Notes under the pieces: model-generated | The model's input: the letters and a program-made list of their open reading frames with translations, nothing else | Told to the model about the DNA's origin: nothing | Databases searched by the model: none | Made by a program: the position numbers and the translations under genes | Assembly (NCBI GenBank): GCA_036741775.1 | Contig: DAINRQ010000018.1 | Span: 1-64,000 of the forward strand | Direction of reading: 5' to 3' | Length of the DNA stretch: 64,000 nt | Source: JAJKIV01 sp036741775 | GTDB lineage: Bacteria; Gemmatimonadota; Gemmatimonadetes; Gemmatimonadales; Gemmatimonadaceae | Part shown: positions 52,456-60,473 of the stretch, piece after piece | How positions within the stretch are numbered: the stretch's first letter is position 1 | Layout of the letters: each line of letters starts with the position of its first letter

Positions 52456-53510
52456 GAATCGGCTGGTGTGCTATCGCGGCGCTCACGATCGCGGCATGCT
52501 CGACCGGTGAGGGATCGCTGGCGGATAGCGGCGCGGTGCGTGGCGTCGCAGGAGCCGGCTCGGGCGCGACGTTGCGCGCGATACGCTCGCGCGGGGCGGT
52601 GAAGTGCGGGATCTCTCAGGCCGCGGGTTTCGCGACGCCGAACGACGCCGGAGCGTGGCAGGGGTTCGACGTCGACTTCTGTCGGGCGATCGCCATTGCG
52701 GTGTTCGGCGACCCGGCGAAGGTCGAGTTCGTGCCGTTCACTCAGTCGCAGCGCTTTTCCGGCTTGCAGTCGGGCGAGGTGGACGTGCTCGTGAACGGGA
52801 CGTCGCTCACCATCAGTCGCACGATGCAGCGCGGATTCCATTTCGGCCCGGTGTATCTCTACGACGGGCAGGCGTTCCTCATCCCGAAGGCGCTGGGCGT
52901 CGCAAAGGCGTCGGCGCTCGATGGCGCCACGGTGTGCGTGCAGCAGGGGACGACGACGGAGCTCAACCTCGCGGACTTCGCGCGACGCAATAACATCCGG
53001 TTTCGTCCCGTCGTGATCGAGGATCATCGCGGCGCCGTCGCGGCGCTCGCGGGTGGACGATGCGACGTGATCACGCAGGACGGCGCCGGGCTCGCGACGA
53101 CACGCACCATGCTCCGCAACCCCGACGACTACGTGGTCTTGCCCGACCGCATCTCGAAGGAGCCCATTGCGCCAGTCGTTCGGTACGGCGATGACCAGTG
53201 GCTCGAGATCATCAACTGGGTGTTCCGCGTGCCGGTGCAGGCCGAGGAGTTGGGGATCACCCGGGCGAACCTCGCCGAGTTCGCGAAGAGCACCGACCCC
53301 ACGGTGCGCCGCTTCCTCGGCCTCGAGCCCGGTGTCACTGACGGCTTCGGACTCGATGCACAATGGACGTCACGCGTCATCGAGCACGTCGGCAACTATG
53401 GGGAAATCTTCGACCGCAATCTCGGTCCGGACACGCCACTCGCCATGCCGCGCGGGCTGAACGCGCTCTGGACCGATGGCGGACTGATGTACGCTCCACC
53501 GTTCCGGTGA
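52452..53510 (+). CDS. Amino-acid ABC transporter substrate-binding protein (AapJ-like lipoprotein)
   Basis: A 352-residue binding protein, GTG start overlapping the upstream stop. Lipobox AALTIAACS (Cys about 17). The type II periplasmic-binding fold shows RGAVKCGISQAAGFA, WQGFDVDFCRAIAIAVFG, FTQSQRFSGLQSGEVDVLVNG, CVQQGTTTELNLADF and the C-terminal GFGLDAQWTSRVIEHVGNYGEIF, all close to the general L-amino-acid binding protein AapJ. It delivers amino acids to the two permeases encoded next. Lipid anchoring differs from the soluble AapJ of Proteobacteria. Confidence 0.9.
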   Translation: MRIGWCAIAALTIAACSTGEGSLADSGAVRGVAGAGSGATLRAIRSRGAVKCGISQAAGFATPNDAGAWQGFDVDFCRAIAIAVFGDPAKVEFVPFTQSQRFSGLQSGEVDVLVNGTSLTISRTMQRGFHFGPVYLYDGQAFLIPKALGVAKASALDGATVCVQQGTTTELNLADFARRNNIRFRPVVIEDHRGAVAALAGGRCDVITQDGAGLATTRTMLRNPDDYVVLPDRISKEPIAPVVRYGDDQWLEIINWVFRVPVQAEELGITRANLAEFAKSTDPTVRRFLGLEPGVTDGFGLDAQWTSRVIEHVGNYGEIFDRNLGPDTPLAMPRGLNALWTDGGLMYAPPFR

Positions 53511-54586
53511 GGCTGCGGTCGGCCGCACTGCAGGGGCTCGGCCTCGGGGTGACCGCCGCGCTTCTCTGGTGGCTCGCGCGGAACACCGCCACCACGCTCG
53601 AGCAGAACGGCATCACGCTCGGGTTCGGATTCCTCCGCCAACCCGCGAGTTTCGACATCGGCGACGCGCCGATCCCCTATTCCCCGGCTGACAGCTTTCT
53701 CCGGGCGATCGGCGTCGGACTCCTGAACACGTTACGCGTGTCCGTCGTCGGGTGGATGTTGTCGATCGTCCTCGGCTTCGCACTGGGGGTCCTGCGTCTT
53801 GCCGACAATCCCGCGGTGCGGGGCGTCGCACGCTCCGCGGTCGAGCTCGTGCGGAACGTGCCGCTGCTGCTCCTGCTCCTGTTCCTCGCGGCCACCATGC
53901 ACGCGCTGCCGCCGGCGCGCGCCGCGATGGAGCCGGTACCTAACGTTTTCATCTCCGATCGCGGGCTCGTGATGCCGGCAGTCGGCCTGACGCCGGCGCA
54001 CTGGATGCTCGGCGCGGCAGCGGTGGCCACGATCGTCATCGCCGCTCGCCGCGGACGCGCCTGGTGGCTTGCGGCATCGGCGCTCGGCATGGCCTTCCTC
54101 GGCACACTCGCGGGATTTCCACCGGCCGTCGATCGGCCTCACCTCGAGGGGTTCAACTTCGTCGGCGGCATCACACTGTCGCCCGAGCTCACGGCGCTCA
54201 TCGCCGCGCTCACTCTGCATCACGCGGCCCACGTCTCGGAGGTCGTCCGTGGGGCGATCCTCGGTGTGTCGCCGCGGCAGCGCGATGCGGCCCAGGCGCT
54301 CGGCCTCTCGCGCGCGCAGACACTCCGGTTCGTCGTCGTGCCACAGGCCTTGCGCGCTATGGTGCCGCTCCTCGCCGCGAACTGCGTGAGCCTCACGAAG
54401 AACTCGAGTCTCGCCGTCGCGATCGGCTTCCCCGATGTGGTGAGCATCCTGAACACGACGGCGAATCAGACGGGGCATGCGATCGAGACGATGCTCATCA
54501 TGATTGCGGTGTACCTGACGCTCAGCCTCGCCGTGGCGGCGGCGATGAACGCGTACAACCGGCGTGTCTTGCGGCCTGGGGTGTAG
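53507..54586 (+). CDS. Amino-acid ABC transporter permease (AapQ-like)
   Basis: A 359-residue membrane protein; the GTG start at 53507 overlaps the binding-protein stop codon. It has about eight hydrophobic segments, with the long insertion between helices that is typical of AapQ. Elements: LLNTLRVSVVGWMLSIVLGFALGVLRL, VELVRNVPLLLLLLFLA and the ATPase-contact loop RGAILGVSPRQRDAAQALGLSRAQTLRFVVVPQALR (EAA loop; shortened motif key residues G, A, LGL). It forms the channel heterodimer with the next gene product. Confidence 0.9.
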   Translation: MRLRSAALQGLGLGVTAALLWWLARNTATTLEQNGITLGFGFLRQPASFDIGDAPIPYSPADSFLRAIGVGLLNTLRVSVVGWMLSIVLGFALGVLRLADNPAVRGVARSAVELVRNVPLLLLLLFLAATMHALPPARAAMEPVPNVFISDRGLVMPAVGLTPAHWMLGAAAVATIVIAARRGRAWWLAASALGMAFLGTLAGFPPAVDRPHLEGFNFVGGITLSPELTALIAALTLHHAAHVSEVVRGAILGVSPRQRDAAQALGLSRAQTLRFVVVPQALRAMVPLLAANCVSLTKNSSLAVAIGFPDVVSILNTTANQTGHAIETMLIMIAVYLTLSLAVAAAMNAYNRRVLRPGV

Positions 54587-54589
54587 TCC

Positions 54590-55666
54590 ATGACAGCGCC
54601 GGCATTTCGGTCGAGGCAGAACATCGGTACGGTGGCAACGCTGCGACGGAGTGTGTCGTCGCCGCTCGACGCGCTGCTGACAGTGGCGGTGGGCGTGGTG
54701 GTCGTTGCGGTCGCGATCCCACTCGTTCGCTGGGCGGTGGTGGATGCGGTATGGAGCGGATCGGCGGAGGCGTGTCGTGACGCGGGCGGCGCCTGCTGGG
54801 CGTTCGTGCGTCAGAAGATGGAGTTCATTGTCTTCGGCCTCTACCCGCTGGCTGAGCGCTGGCGCGCGGGGATCGCGTTGGCAGTGATGATCGGGCTCAT
54901 CTCGGTGACAGCGTGGCCCGGTGCCTGGCGACGCTGGCTGCTCGGCGCGTGGATGCTCGGGCTCGCGGGCGCATTCTGGCTCATGCATGGGGGCGCCGGC
55001 CTCGAGCGCGTACCGACGCGGAACTGGGGCGGCCTTCCCATCACGCTGATGCTGACGACCGTTGGACTCACGTTAGGCTTCCCGATCGCCGTGCTCCTCG
55101 CGCTCGGCCGGCGATCATGGCTGCCGGTGCCACGGGCGTTGAGCACGGCGTTCGTCGAGGTCGTGCGCGGCGTCCCGCTGATCGCGGTGCTCTACGTGGC
55201 CGCGCTGGTCGTCCCACTCGCGCTCCCGCCCGGCGTGGAGATCGACAAGCTCTTTCTCGCGCAGGGTGCGATCGTGGTGTTTGCGGCCGCATACCTGGCC
55301 GAGGCGGTGCGCTCGGGATTGCAGATGGTTCCGCGTGGCCAGGGCGACGCAGCGCGTGCGCTTGGCTTACGGGCGTGGCAGGTGAACCGATTCGTCATCC
55401 TGCCCCAGGCGCTGCGGATCGTCGTGCCGTCGTTCGTGTCGATTGCGGTGGGGTTTTTTCAGGATACAAGCCTCGTCGTGATCATCGGGCTCTTCGACCT
55501 GTTGAACACGGCACGTGTCGCGGCGCAGGACCCGGAATGGCTTGGCTTCCACACCGAGGCGTTCGTGTTTGTCGGGGCGATCTATTTCGTGGGGAGCATG
55601 CTCATGTCGCAGTACGGCCTGTGGCTCGAGCGGCGTCTCGCGCGTGGGCGATCGCGTCTCATGTAG
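54590..55666 (+). CDS. Amino-acid ABC transporter permease (AapM-like)
   Basis: A 358-residue permease starting 3 bases after the AapQ-like stop. Hydrophobic segments include LLTVAVGVVVVAVAIPLV and ITLMLTTVGLTLGFPIAVLL. The family marker NWGGLPITLMLTTVG, the FVEVVRGVPLIAVLYVA stretch and the EAA loop MVPRGQGDAARALGLRAWQ are characteristic of AapM. The segment DPEWLGFHTEAFVFVGAIYF is the typical C-terminal turn. No ATPase gene follows; in AapJQMP operons of other bacteria aapP would be next. The ATPase at 37606 is the natural candidate. Confidence 0.9.
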   Translation: MTAPAFRSRQNIGTVATLRRSVSSPLDALLTVAVGVVVVAVAIPLVRWAVVDAVWSGSAEACRDAGGACWAFVRQKMEFIVFGLYPLAERWRAGIALAVMIGLISVTAWPGAWRRWLLGAWMLGLAGAFWLMHGGAGLERVPTRNWGGLPITLMLTTVGLTLGFPIAVLLALGRRSWLPVPRALSTAFVEVVRGVPLIAVLYVAALVVPLALPPGVEIDKLFLAQGAIVVFAAAYLAEAVRSGLQMVPRGQGDAARALGLRAWQVNRFVILPQALRIVVPSFVSIAVGFFQDTSLVVIIGLFDLLNTARVAAQDPEWLGFHTEAFVFVGAIYFVGSMLMSQYGLWLERRLARGRSRLM

Positions 55667-55679
55667 GGAGTCCGGACCG

Positions 55680-56115
55680 TCGCTTCATCGCGCCATCGGG
55701 CGGGGCGCGGACTACGCGGCAGAAGCGAACGCGGGAAGGGCCGCAGAGAATGGCTCGCGCACCTACGGCCCGGTGCTCTGGCCCGGTCGGAACCGCGATG
55801 ACGCGGAAAATGCGGAAACGGCCGGATCGTTTGTCGGGAATCGGGAATCGGGAATCGGGAATCGGGAATCGGGAATCGGGAATCGGGACCGAACCGCTCT
55901 TGGACGCGCGGTGACGTCCCGGGCAGTTGTTCCCTTCAATTCCGGCTCGTTGCGCGCCGCGGCATCAGTGCAGAGCCGTCATCCGGCCGTTTCCGCGTCG
56001 TCCGTCCCATCGTAGTTCCGACCGGGCAGCCACGAAGCGCCCTGGTCGCGCGAGGTGTTCTCCGCGGCCTTTCCCGCGTCCGCCGTTGCCGCGTAATCCG
56101 CGCCCTGCTCGATGG
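55680..56115. repeat. Large fold-back repeat with (GGGAATC)7 at its centre
   Basis: The left arm (about 55690-55830) contains catcgggcggggcgcgg, gcgggaagggccgcagag and cggtcggaaccgcgatgac. Seven exact GGGAATC units lie at 55836-55884. The right arm (about 55975-56115) contains catccggccgtttccgcg, cgtagttccgaccggg, ggcctttcccgcgtccgcc and ctcgatggcgcga, largely complementary to the left arm. It fills the gene-free interval 55667-56211 together with a short promoter region. Confidence 0.85.
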
Positions 56116-56211
56116 CGCGATAACGCCTCAGCCAGAGGGTGATGGTATGCTGACCGCCGCCGCCGCGTGGATACGGACCGCCCCTTCACACCAGACTCGG
56201 AGTACGCCGTC

Positions 56212-56955
56212 ATGGACCCCCAGGTTCGCCGCGAGCTGCGGATCCTCAAGGGATACGCGATCGTCATCACCGTGCTGCTCGGTACGATCTCCGTCACCGC
56301 GTTCCGACAGTCGTCGCAGAAGCAGCGCTTCGCGGAAATCGACGTGGAACGCATCAACGTCGTCGAGAAGAACGGCAACCTGCGGATGGTGATCTCGAAT
56401 CGCGAGCGGTCCATCGGGCCTATCTACAAGGGCAAGCCGTTCGGTTATCCAGGCGGGACGCGGCCAGGAATCATCTTCTTCAACGACGAAGGGACGGAGA
56501 ACGGCGGGCTCACATTCAGCGGTCAGAGCAACGCGGACGGAACCTACCGTTCCTCGAGCGGCCTCTCGTTCGACCAGTTCAACCAGGATCAGGTCGTGTA
56601 CCTCCAGTACGCCGACAACAACGGCCGCCGGAACATGGGGCTCACGGTGGCGGACCGCATCGACCTGGACATCTACGACCTGGTCGCCGAGCGTGACTCG
56701 ATCATGAAAGTGCACCCGCAAGGGGCGGCGCGTGATTCCGCACTCCAGAAGTGGGCGCAGCCACGCAACGGTGTCCCGATCGCCGCGGAACGCGTCTACG
56801 TCGGGCGTGACGTCAGAAAGGCGGCGGTCGTGAATCTTTCCGATCGCAACGGCAAACCGCGCATCCGGCTCATGGTCGATTCGCTCGGCACCCCGAGCCT
56901 GGAGTTCCTCGACGCGACTGGCACTGTGACGTCGCGTCTACCCGGCGCGAGGTAG
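56212..56955 (+). CDS. Conserved hypothetical membrane-anchored protein (paralogue of 44416-45159)
   Basis: A 247-residue protein, the same length as its paralogue when started at ATG 56212 (MDPQ; an upstream GTG at 56167 is possible). It has one N-terminal transmembrane helix (IVITVLLGTISVTAF) and shares FAEIDVERINVVE, GNLRMVISNRERSIGPIY, KGKPFGYPGGTRPGI, FFNDEGTENGGLTF and LMVDSLGTPSLEFLDATG. No catalytic motif is recognised. Unlike its paralogue it is not next to a peptidase; an orphan FecR gene follows 35 bases downstream, so they may share a transcript. Confidence 0.7.
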   Translation: MDPQVRRELRILKGYAIVITVLLGTISVTAFRQSSQKQRFAEIDVERINVVEKNGNLRMVISNRERSIGPIYKGKPFGYPGGTRPGIIFFNDEGTENGGLTFSGQSNADGTYRSSSGLSFDQFNQDQVVYLQYADNNGRRNMGLTVADRIDLDIYDLVAERDSIMKVHPQGAARDSALQKWAQPRNGVPIAAERVYVGRDVRKAAVVNLSDRNGKPRIRLMVDSLGTPSLEFLDATGTVTSRLPGAR

Positions 56956-56990
56956 CGTGCCGGAATCACGAGCGCTCCGTTGACGTCGCG

Positions 56991-57950
56991 ATGGACGAGT
57001 TGATCGATCGCGCACGGCGCGGTGAGGCGAGCAGCGCCGAGATGGCCGAGCTCGACGCGTGGCGACGGGCGTCGGACGCGAACGAGCGCCACTACCTGAA
57101 CACGCTGCGGATGCTCGGTGTCGCGGGAACGCTCGCCGCACATGCTCCGTTGGGGGGTAAGCGCCCGGCGGCCGCCGACATCATCACGCGCGCGGACGCG
57201 CGAAGGCGAAGCGCGCGGAGTGTCGCCATACGATGGGCGCCTTGGGCGGTTGCTGCGGCGGCGACCGTCATGGCGGCGGTCGCGGTGCAGTCGCGCGTGA
57301 GAAGAGACGCGAACGGCATCCCGGGATGGAACGCCGCCGAGGTCGTCACGGGCTCGACCGAGCTCGCGACGGTACAGCTCGGGGAAGGGAGTGTCGTTAG
57401 GCTCGCGCCGTCCAGCCGCCTTCGCGTGCTCGCCGGCCGCGGCCGCACGGTGAGTCTCGAAGGACGCGCGTTCTTCGCCGTTCAGCGAATGCCGGCCCAC
57501 CCACTCCGCGTGACCACGCCGGCCGGTGAGGCTCGCGTGCTCGGCACCCGCTTCGAGTTGGCGGCCGAGCGAGGTGACCTTCGGGTTCGAGTCGTCGAGG
57601 GGCGCGTCGCGTTGCGTACGCCGAGCGGCGAGGTGGAGGTGGGAGCAGGGGAGGAGAGTGGCGTGCGCGGAGGTGCCGTCACGCGCCCCGAACCGCTGAC
57701 CGCGCCAGCGGCGGTGGCGTCATGGGCGGGGACGTTCCTCGCCTTCCAGGCGACCCCCCTCCGAGACGCCGCTCGCGAAATCGAGCGCGTCTACCGGACG
57801 CCGGTCACCATCGCGGACTCGGCGCTCGCGCGGCAAACCATCACGGCGACGTTCACCGACCGTCCGGTGGACGAGGTGGTAAGCGTGGTGTGTGCCGTAC
57901 TCAGTGCGACGTGCGAGTTGCGAGACGGCCGGGTACGCATCGATCGCTGA
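56991..57950 (+). CDS. FecR-family transmembrane protein without adjacent sigma factor
   Basis: A 319-residue protein. The N-terminal cytoplasmic helices (ELIDRARRGEASSAEMAELDAW) are followed by one transmembrane helix (WAPWAVAAAATVMAAVAV, about residues 82-99), then the FecR domain (LATVQLGEGSVVRLAPSSRLRV, VSLEGRAFFAV, ARVLGTRFELAAERGDLRVRV). A C-terminal STN-like segment (LRDAAREIERVYRTPVTIA) closes it, with two Cys near the end (CAVLSATC). It probably transduces a signal to an ECF sigma factor. None is adjacent; the intact ECF gene at 35057 lacks a FecR partner, so the two could match, but that is inference. Confidence 0.85.
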   Translation: MDELIDRARRGEASSAEMAELDAWRRASDANERHYLNTLRMLGVAGTLAAHAPLGGKRPAAADIITRADARRRSARSVAIRWAPWAVAAAATVMAAVAVQSRVRRDANGIPGWNAAEVVTGSTELATVQLGEGSVVRLAPSSRLRVLAGRGRTVSLEGRAFFAVQRMPAHPLRVTTPAGEARVLGTRFELAAERGDLRVRVVEGRVALRTPSGEVEVGAGEESGVRGGAVTRPEPLTAPAAVASWAGTFLAFQATPLRDAAREIERVYRTPVTIADSALARQTITATFTDRPVDEVVSVVCAVLSATCELRDGRVRIDR

Positions 57951-58038
57951 CACGCGAGTAGTCGATCCCAGGGGCGGATCAACGCGGATCGCTCCGAGGC
58001 CGGGACGCGCCCTCGCCCAACGTGCCGAGAAAACAAGG

Positions 58039-58347
58039 AGGGAACGGACGCCCGGGACGCCACCGTCCCCGCAGGCCGTTCCCCTCTTCGATTCCAGGCC
58101 GCCGGCGCGAGCGACGATGCTGCCGCGTTGGTCATCTTCGTCATCCTGCCTATCCTGTCCATCTTGTCTCTTGCCGTTCAAAGACCGGTCGCGATGCGTG
58201 CCGGCGCCCGATGGTCGGAGCGGAAAAGCGGAAAGCAGGAGGGGGATGGACAGGATTAACAGGATGACGAGGATGACTCGGGCGGCAGCAGCGATGGTCT
58301 CTCGAGCGGCCTGGAAAAGAGAGGGGAACGGCCGCCCGGGACGCCAC
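58039..58347. repeat. Fold-back repeat with TCATCCTGCCTATCCTGTCCATC arms
   Basis: Left arm pieces ggaacggacgcccgggacg (58040s), ccaggccgccggcg (58094-58107) and cttcgtcatcctgcctatcc (58136-58155) are matched in inverted order by ggacaggattaacaggatg (58248-58266), cggcctgg (58307-58314) and gggaacggccgcccgggacg (58325-58344). The centre carries ttgccgttcaaagacc. It is a gene-free interval (57951-58536) and is distinct from, though partly related to, the element with GGGAATC arrays. An (AGCTGCT)-type heptamer run lies at 58512-58531. Confidence 0.75.
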
Positions 58348-58536
58348 GTCCGGGCGAGCAGGTCCCCTCGTCGCCCTGCCGTTGCGAGACCCGCTCTCCC
58401 TCGCGCGGAGCGATGCGCCCTGATCCGTCTCTTCCGCCCGATCCGTATCCCGTGCCGACGACGCCCGCCGGTCATCGGAGCCCTACGCGGCCGCAGCGAA
58501 GTCGCCTGACGATAGCTGCTAGCTGCTAGCTGATCC

Positions 58537-58564
58537 TTGCGCCATGCCATTGCCGTACTAGACT
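58537..58564 (+). promoter_or_regulatory. Candidate promoter of the trpS leader transcript
   Basis: TTGCGC (58537-58542) and TAGACT (58559-58564) are spaced by 16 bases. The expected transcription start is then at about 58571, immediately before the ATG of the leader peptide, so the leader peptide could be translated from a leaderless mRNA. No Shine-Dalgarno sequence precedes that ATG. Confidence 0.35.
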
Positions 58565-58571
58565 TGATCGT

Positions 58572-58637
58572 ATGACCAACGTCGTGTCGCGCGCCCAGCT
58601 TACCTGGTGGTGGCCCTCCTCTCGAGCGGCCCAATAG
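58572..58637 (+). CDS. TrpL-like leader peptide of trpS with three consecutive Trp codons
   Basis: A 21-codon ORF (ATG 58572, TAG 58635-58637) whose middle reads QLTWWWPSS; the three TGG codons occupy 58605-58613. It is followed 26 bases later by a terminator-like hairpin and 129 bases later by the tryptophanyl-tRNA synthetase start. The segment cgagcggccc (58623-58632), just before the stop codon, is identical to part of the terminator's 3' arm and so can pair with its 5' arm. A ribosome reaching the stop codon would cover it (terminator forms); one stalled at Trp codons would leave it free (antiterminator forms). This is the logic of classical attenuation. Confidence 0.8.
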   Translation: MTNVVSRAQLTWWWPSSRAAQ

Positions 58638-58663
58638 CGCGCGTCCACAACTGCGCTGAATCC

Positions 58664-58692
58664 AAGGGTCGCTCGGCACCGAGCGGCCCTTT
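58664..58692 (+). terminator. Attenuator hairpin upstream of trpS
   Basis: aagggtcgctcg (58664-58675) pairs with cgagcggccctt (58680-58691) with one G-U pair and a 4-base loop, followed by a short T run (ttgtgttgg), weaker than a canonical tract. Its 5' arm can instead pair with cgagcggccc at 58623-58632 in the leader. Confidence 0.7.
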
Positions 58693-58766
58693 GTGTTGGT
58701 AGCCACCACGCGTGCCGTTCCGTGTCGGGACGACCCCTCACGACAATGACCGAGGAGTCTCGACAG

Positions 58767-59819
58767 ATGTCCCTCTCCTACGTTTCAACCGAAGCGCAAC
58801 CGCGGCCCACCGCGCCGTCGGTTGCCGCTGACGATGTCATCCTGACTGGCGATCGTCCTACTGGTGCATTGCACCTGGGACACTACGCCGGATCCCTCCG
58901 CACGCGCCTGGCGCTCCAGGGGCAGTGTGCGCAGACGTTGCTCATTGCCGACTTGCAGGCGCTCACCGACACGAGTGGGCGCGCGGCACATGTCGCCGAG
59001 CACGTCGTCGAAGTCGCACTGGATTACCTGGCCATCGGCATCGACCCGGAACAGACGACGATTGCCGTTCAGTCGAGTCTCGGTGCGCTCGCCGAACTGA
59101 CCGTGCTGTACCTCAACCTCGTGACCGTCGCGCGGCTCGAGCGGAACCCGACCGTCAAGGCGGAGATGGAGCTGCGCGGTTTCGCGCGCGACATTCCGGC
59201 TGGTTTCCTTTGCTACCCCGTCAGCCAGGCCGCTGACATCACCGGGTTCCGGGCGACCGTGGTGCCTGTAGGCGAGGACCAGGTCCCGATGATCGAGCAG
59301 ACGAATGAGATCGTGCGGGCGGTGAACCGGCTGGCTGGCTCACCGGTCCTGCGGGAGTGTCGTGCGCTGCTCTCCACGACGCCGCGGCTTCCCGGAGTGG
59401 ATGGCCGCAAGGCCAGCAAGTCGCTCGGCAACGCGATCCCGTTAGGCGCGACGAGCGACGAGATCCGACACCTCGTGAACGCGATGTACACGGACCCGGG
59501 CCATGTCCGGGCGTCCGACCCTGGACGCGTCGAAGGGAACGTGGTGTTCGCTCACCTGGATGCGTTTGACCCCGACCCCGCCGAAGTCGCCGAGCTGAAG
59601 AAGCGATATCAGCACGGCGGACTCGGCGACATCGCGCTCAAGCGGCGTCTCGAAGGCGTCCTCGAGGATCTCATTGCTCCCATCCGGACACGGCGCGCGG
59701 CGCTGGCGCATGACCGTAGCTACGTGATGGAAGTGCTTCGCGACGGGAGTGCGCGCGCGGACGCCACGACTCGTGCCGTGTTACGCGACGTTCGCGGCGT
59801 TTTCGCTCTCAGTCCCTGA
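58767..59819 (+). CDS. trpS: Tryptophanyl-tRNA synthetase
   Basis: A 350-residue class I synthetase that attaches tryptophan to tRNA(Trp). The HIGH-type motif is in GALHLGHYAGSL (about residue 36), the central LIADLQALTD and DIPAGFLCYPVSQAADI fit TrpRS, and the KMSKS-type motif is GRKASKSLGN. Length matches bacterial TrpRS. ATG 58767 is preceded by GAGGAG at a 9-base spacing; an in-frame ATG at 58746 lies upstream of that sequence. The upstream leader with three Trp codons and the terminator point to control by tryptophan supply. The 3' end overlaps the convergent YceI gene by 11 bases. Confidence 0.95.
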   Translation: MSLSYVSTEAQPRPTAPSVAADDVILTGDRPTGALHLGHYAGSLRTRLALQGQCAQTLLIADLQALTDTSGRAAHVAEHVVEVALDYLAIGIDPEQTTIAVQSSLGALAELTVLYLNLVTVARLERNPTVKAEMELRGFARDIPAGFLCYPVSQAADITGFRATVVPVGEDQVPMIEQTNEIVRAVNRLAGSPVLRECRALLSTTPRLPGVDGRKASKSLGNAIPLGATSDEIRHLVNAMYTDPGHVRASDPGRVEGNVVFAHLDAFDPDPAEVAELKKRYQHGGLGDIALKRRLEGVLEDLIAPIRTRRAALAHDRSYVMEVLRDGSARADATTRAVLRDVRGVFALSP

Positions 59820-60372
59820 CGAACTGCACCTCACCCTCGATACGGACCTTGTTCGCGACCAGCACGCCACCCGTCTCGAGCGCCTGATTCCACTTGAGTC
59901 CCCACTCCCGGCGGTCGATCTCTGTTCGGAAGTCGAACCCGGCTCGTGTCTTCCCCCACGGGTCGGTGCCTCGCCCCTGGTACTCGCAGTCGAGCACTAC
60001 TTCCATACGGGTGTCGCGGATCACGAGCTCGCCGACGACACGGAAGCGGTCTCCTTCCTCCTTCGGCGGGTTCTCGATCCGTGCGCTGCGGAAAGTGATC
60101 TGCGGGAACCGCTCGGCATCGAAAAAGTCGGGGCCGCGCAGGTGCGCGTCGCGGTCGCCAACGCCAGTGTCGATGCTCGCCGTGTCGATCGTGGCCTCGA
60201 CGCCGGCGTCCTCCGGATGGTCCCGGTCACCCCGGAGTGTCGCCTTGATGGTCTTGAAGCGGCCACGAACGGTGGTCATCATCATGTGCTTCACCGAGAA
60301 CTCGACGCTCGAGTGCGCGGGGTCGAGCTGCCAGGTGGCCTGGCCCGTCTGAACAGCGGTTCCGCCCGTCAT
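59809..60372 (-). CDS. YceI-family protein
   Basis: A 187-residue YceI protein without signal peptide. AGGAGG lies just upstream of ATG 60372. The barrel elements WQLDPAHSSVEFSVKHMM, VRGRFKTIKATLRGDRDHP, DAHLRGPDFFDAERFPQITF and GELVIRDTRMEVVLDCEYQG are typical, ending VRIEGEVQFVRD. The DPAHSSVEFSVKHM start is the classical YceI opening and is closer to the canonical proteins than the lipoprotein at 2200. The likely role is binding of isoprenoid-like lipids in the cytoplasm. It lies 102 bases downstream of the esterase gene on the same strand. Confidence 0.92.
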   Translation of the reverse strand: MTGGTAVQTGQATWQLDPAHSSVEFSVKHMMMTTVRGRFKTIKATLRGDRDHPEDAGVEATIDTASIDTGVGDRDAHLRGPDFFDAERFPQITFRSARIENPPKEEGDRFRVVGELVIRDTRMEVVLDCEYQGRGTDPWGKTRAGFDFRTEIDRREWGLKWNQALETGGVLVANKVRIEGEVQFVRD

Positions 60373-60473
60373 CGTTCCTCCTGTGGGAAGACATCCGCGC
60401 CAGCCGCGCGGGGATCCAGGAGCCGCGCGAGCAACGTGCCAGTCGCTCGCAAGCTGATCGATTGGGGAGTGGA

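Noticed and set aside
53732..54988. Minus-strand open frame of about 418 codons opposite the two permease genes
   Set aside because: Antisense shadow with low-complexity charged translation; the plus-strand permeases have clear family motifs and overlapping stop/start codons.
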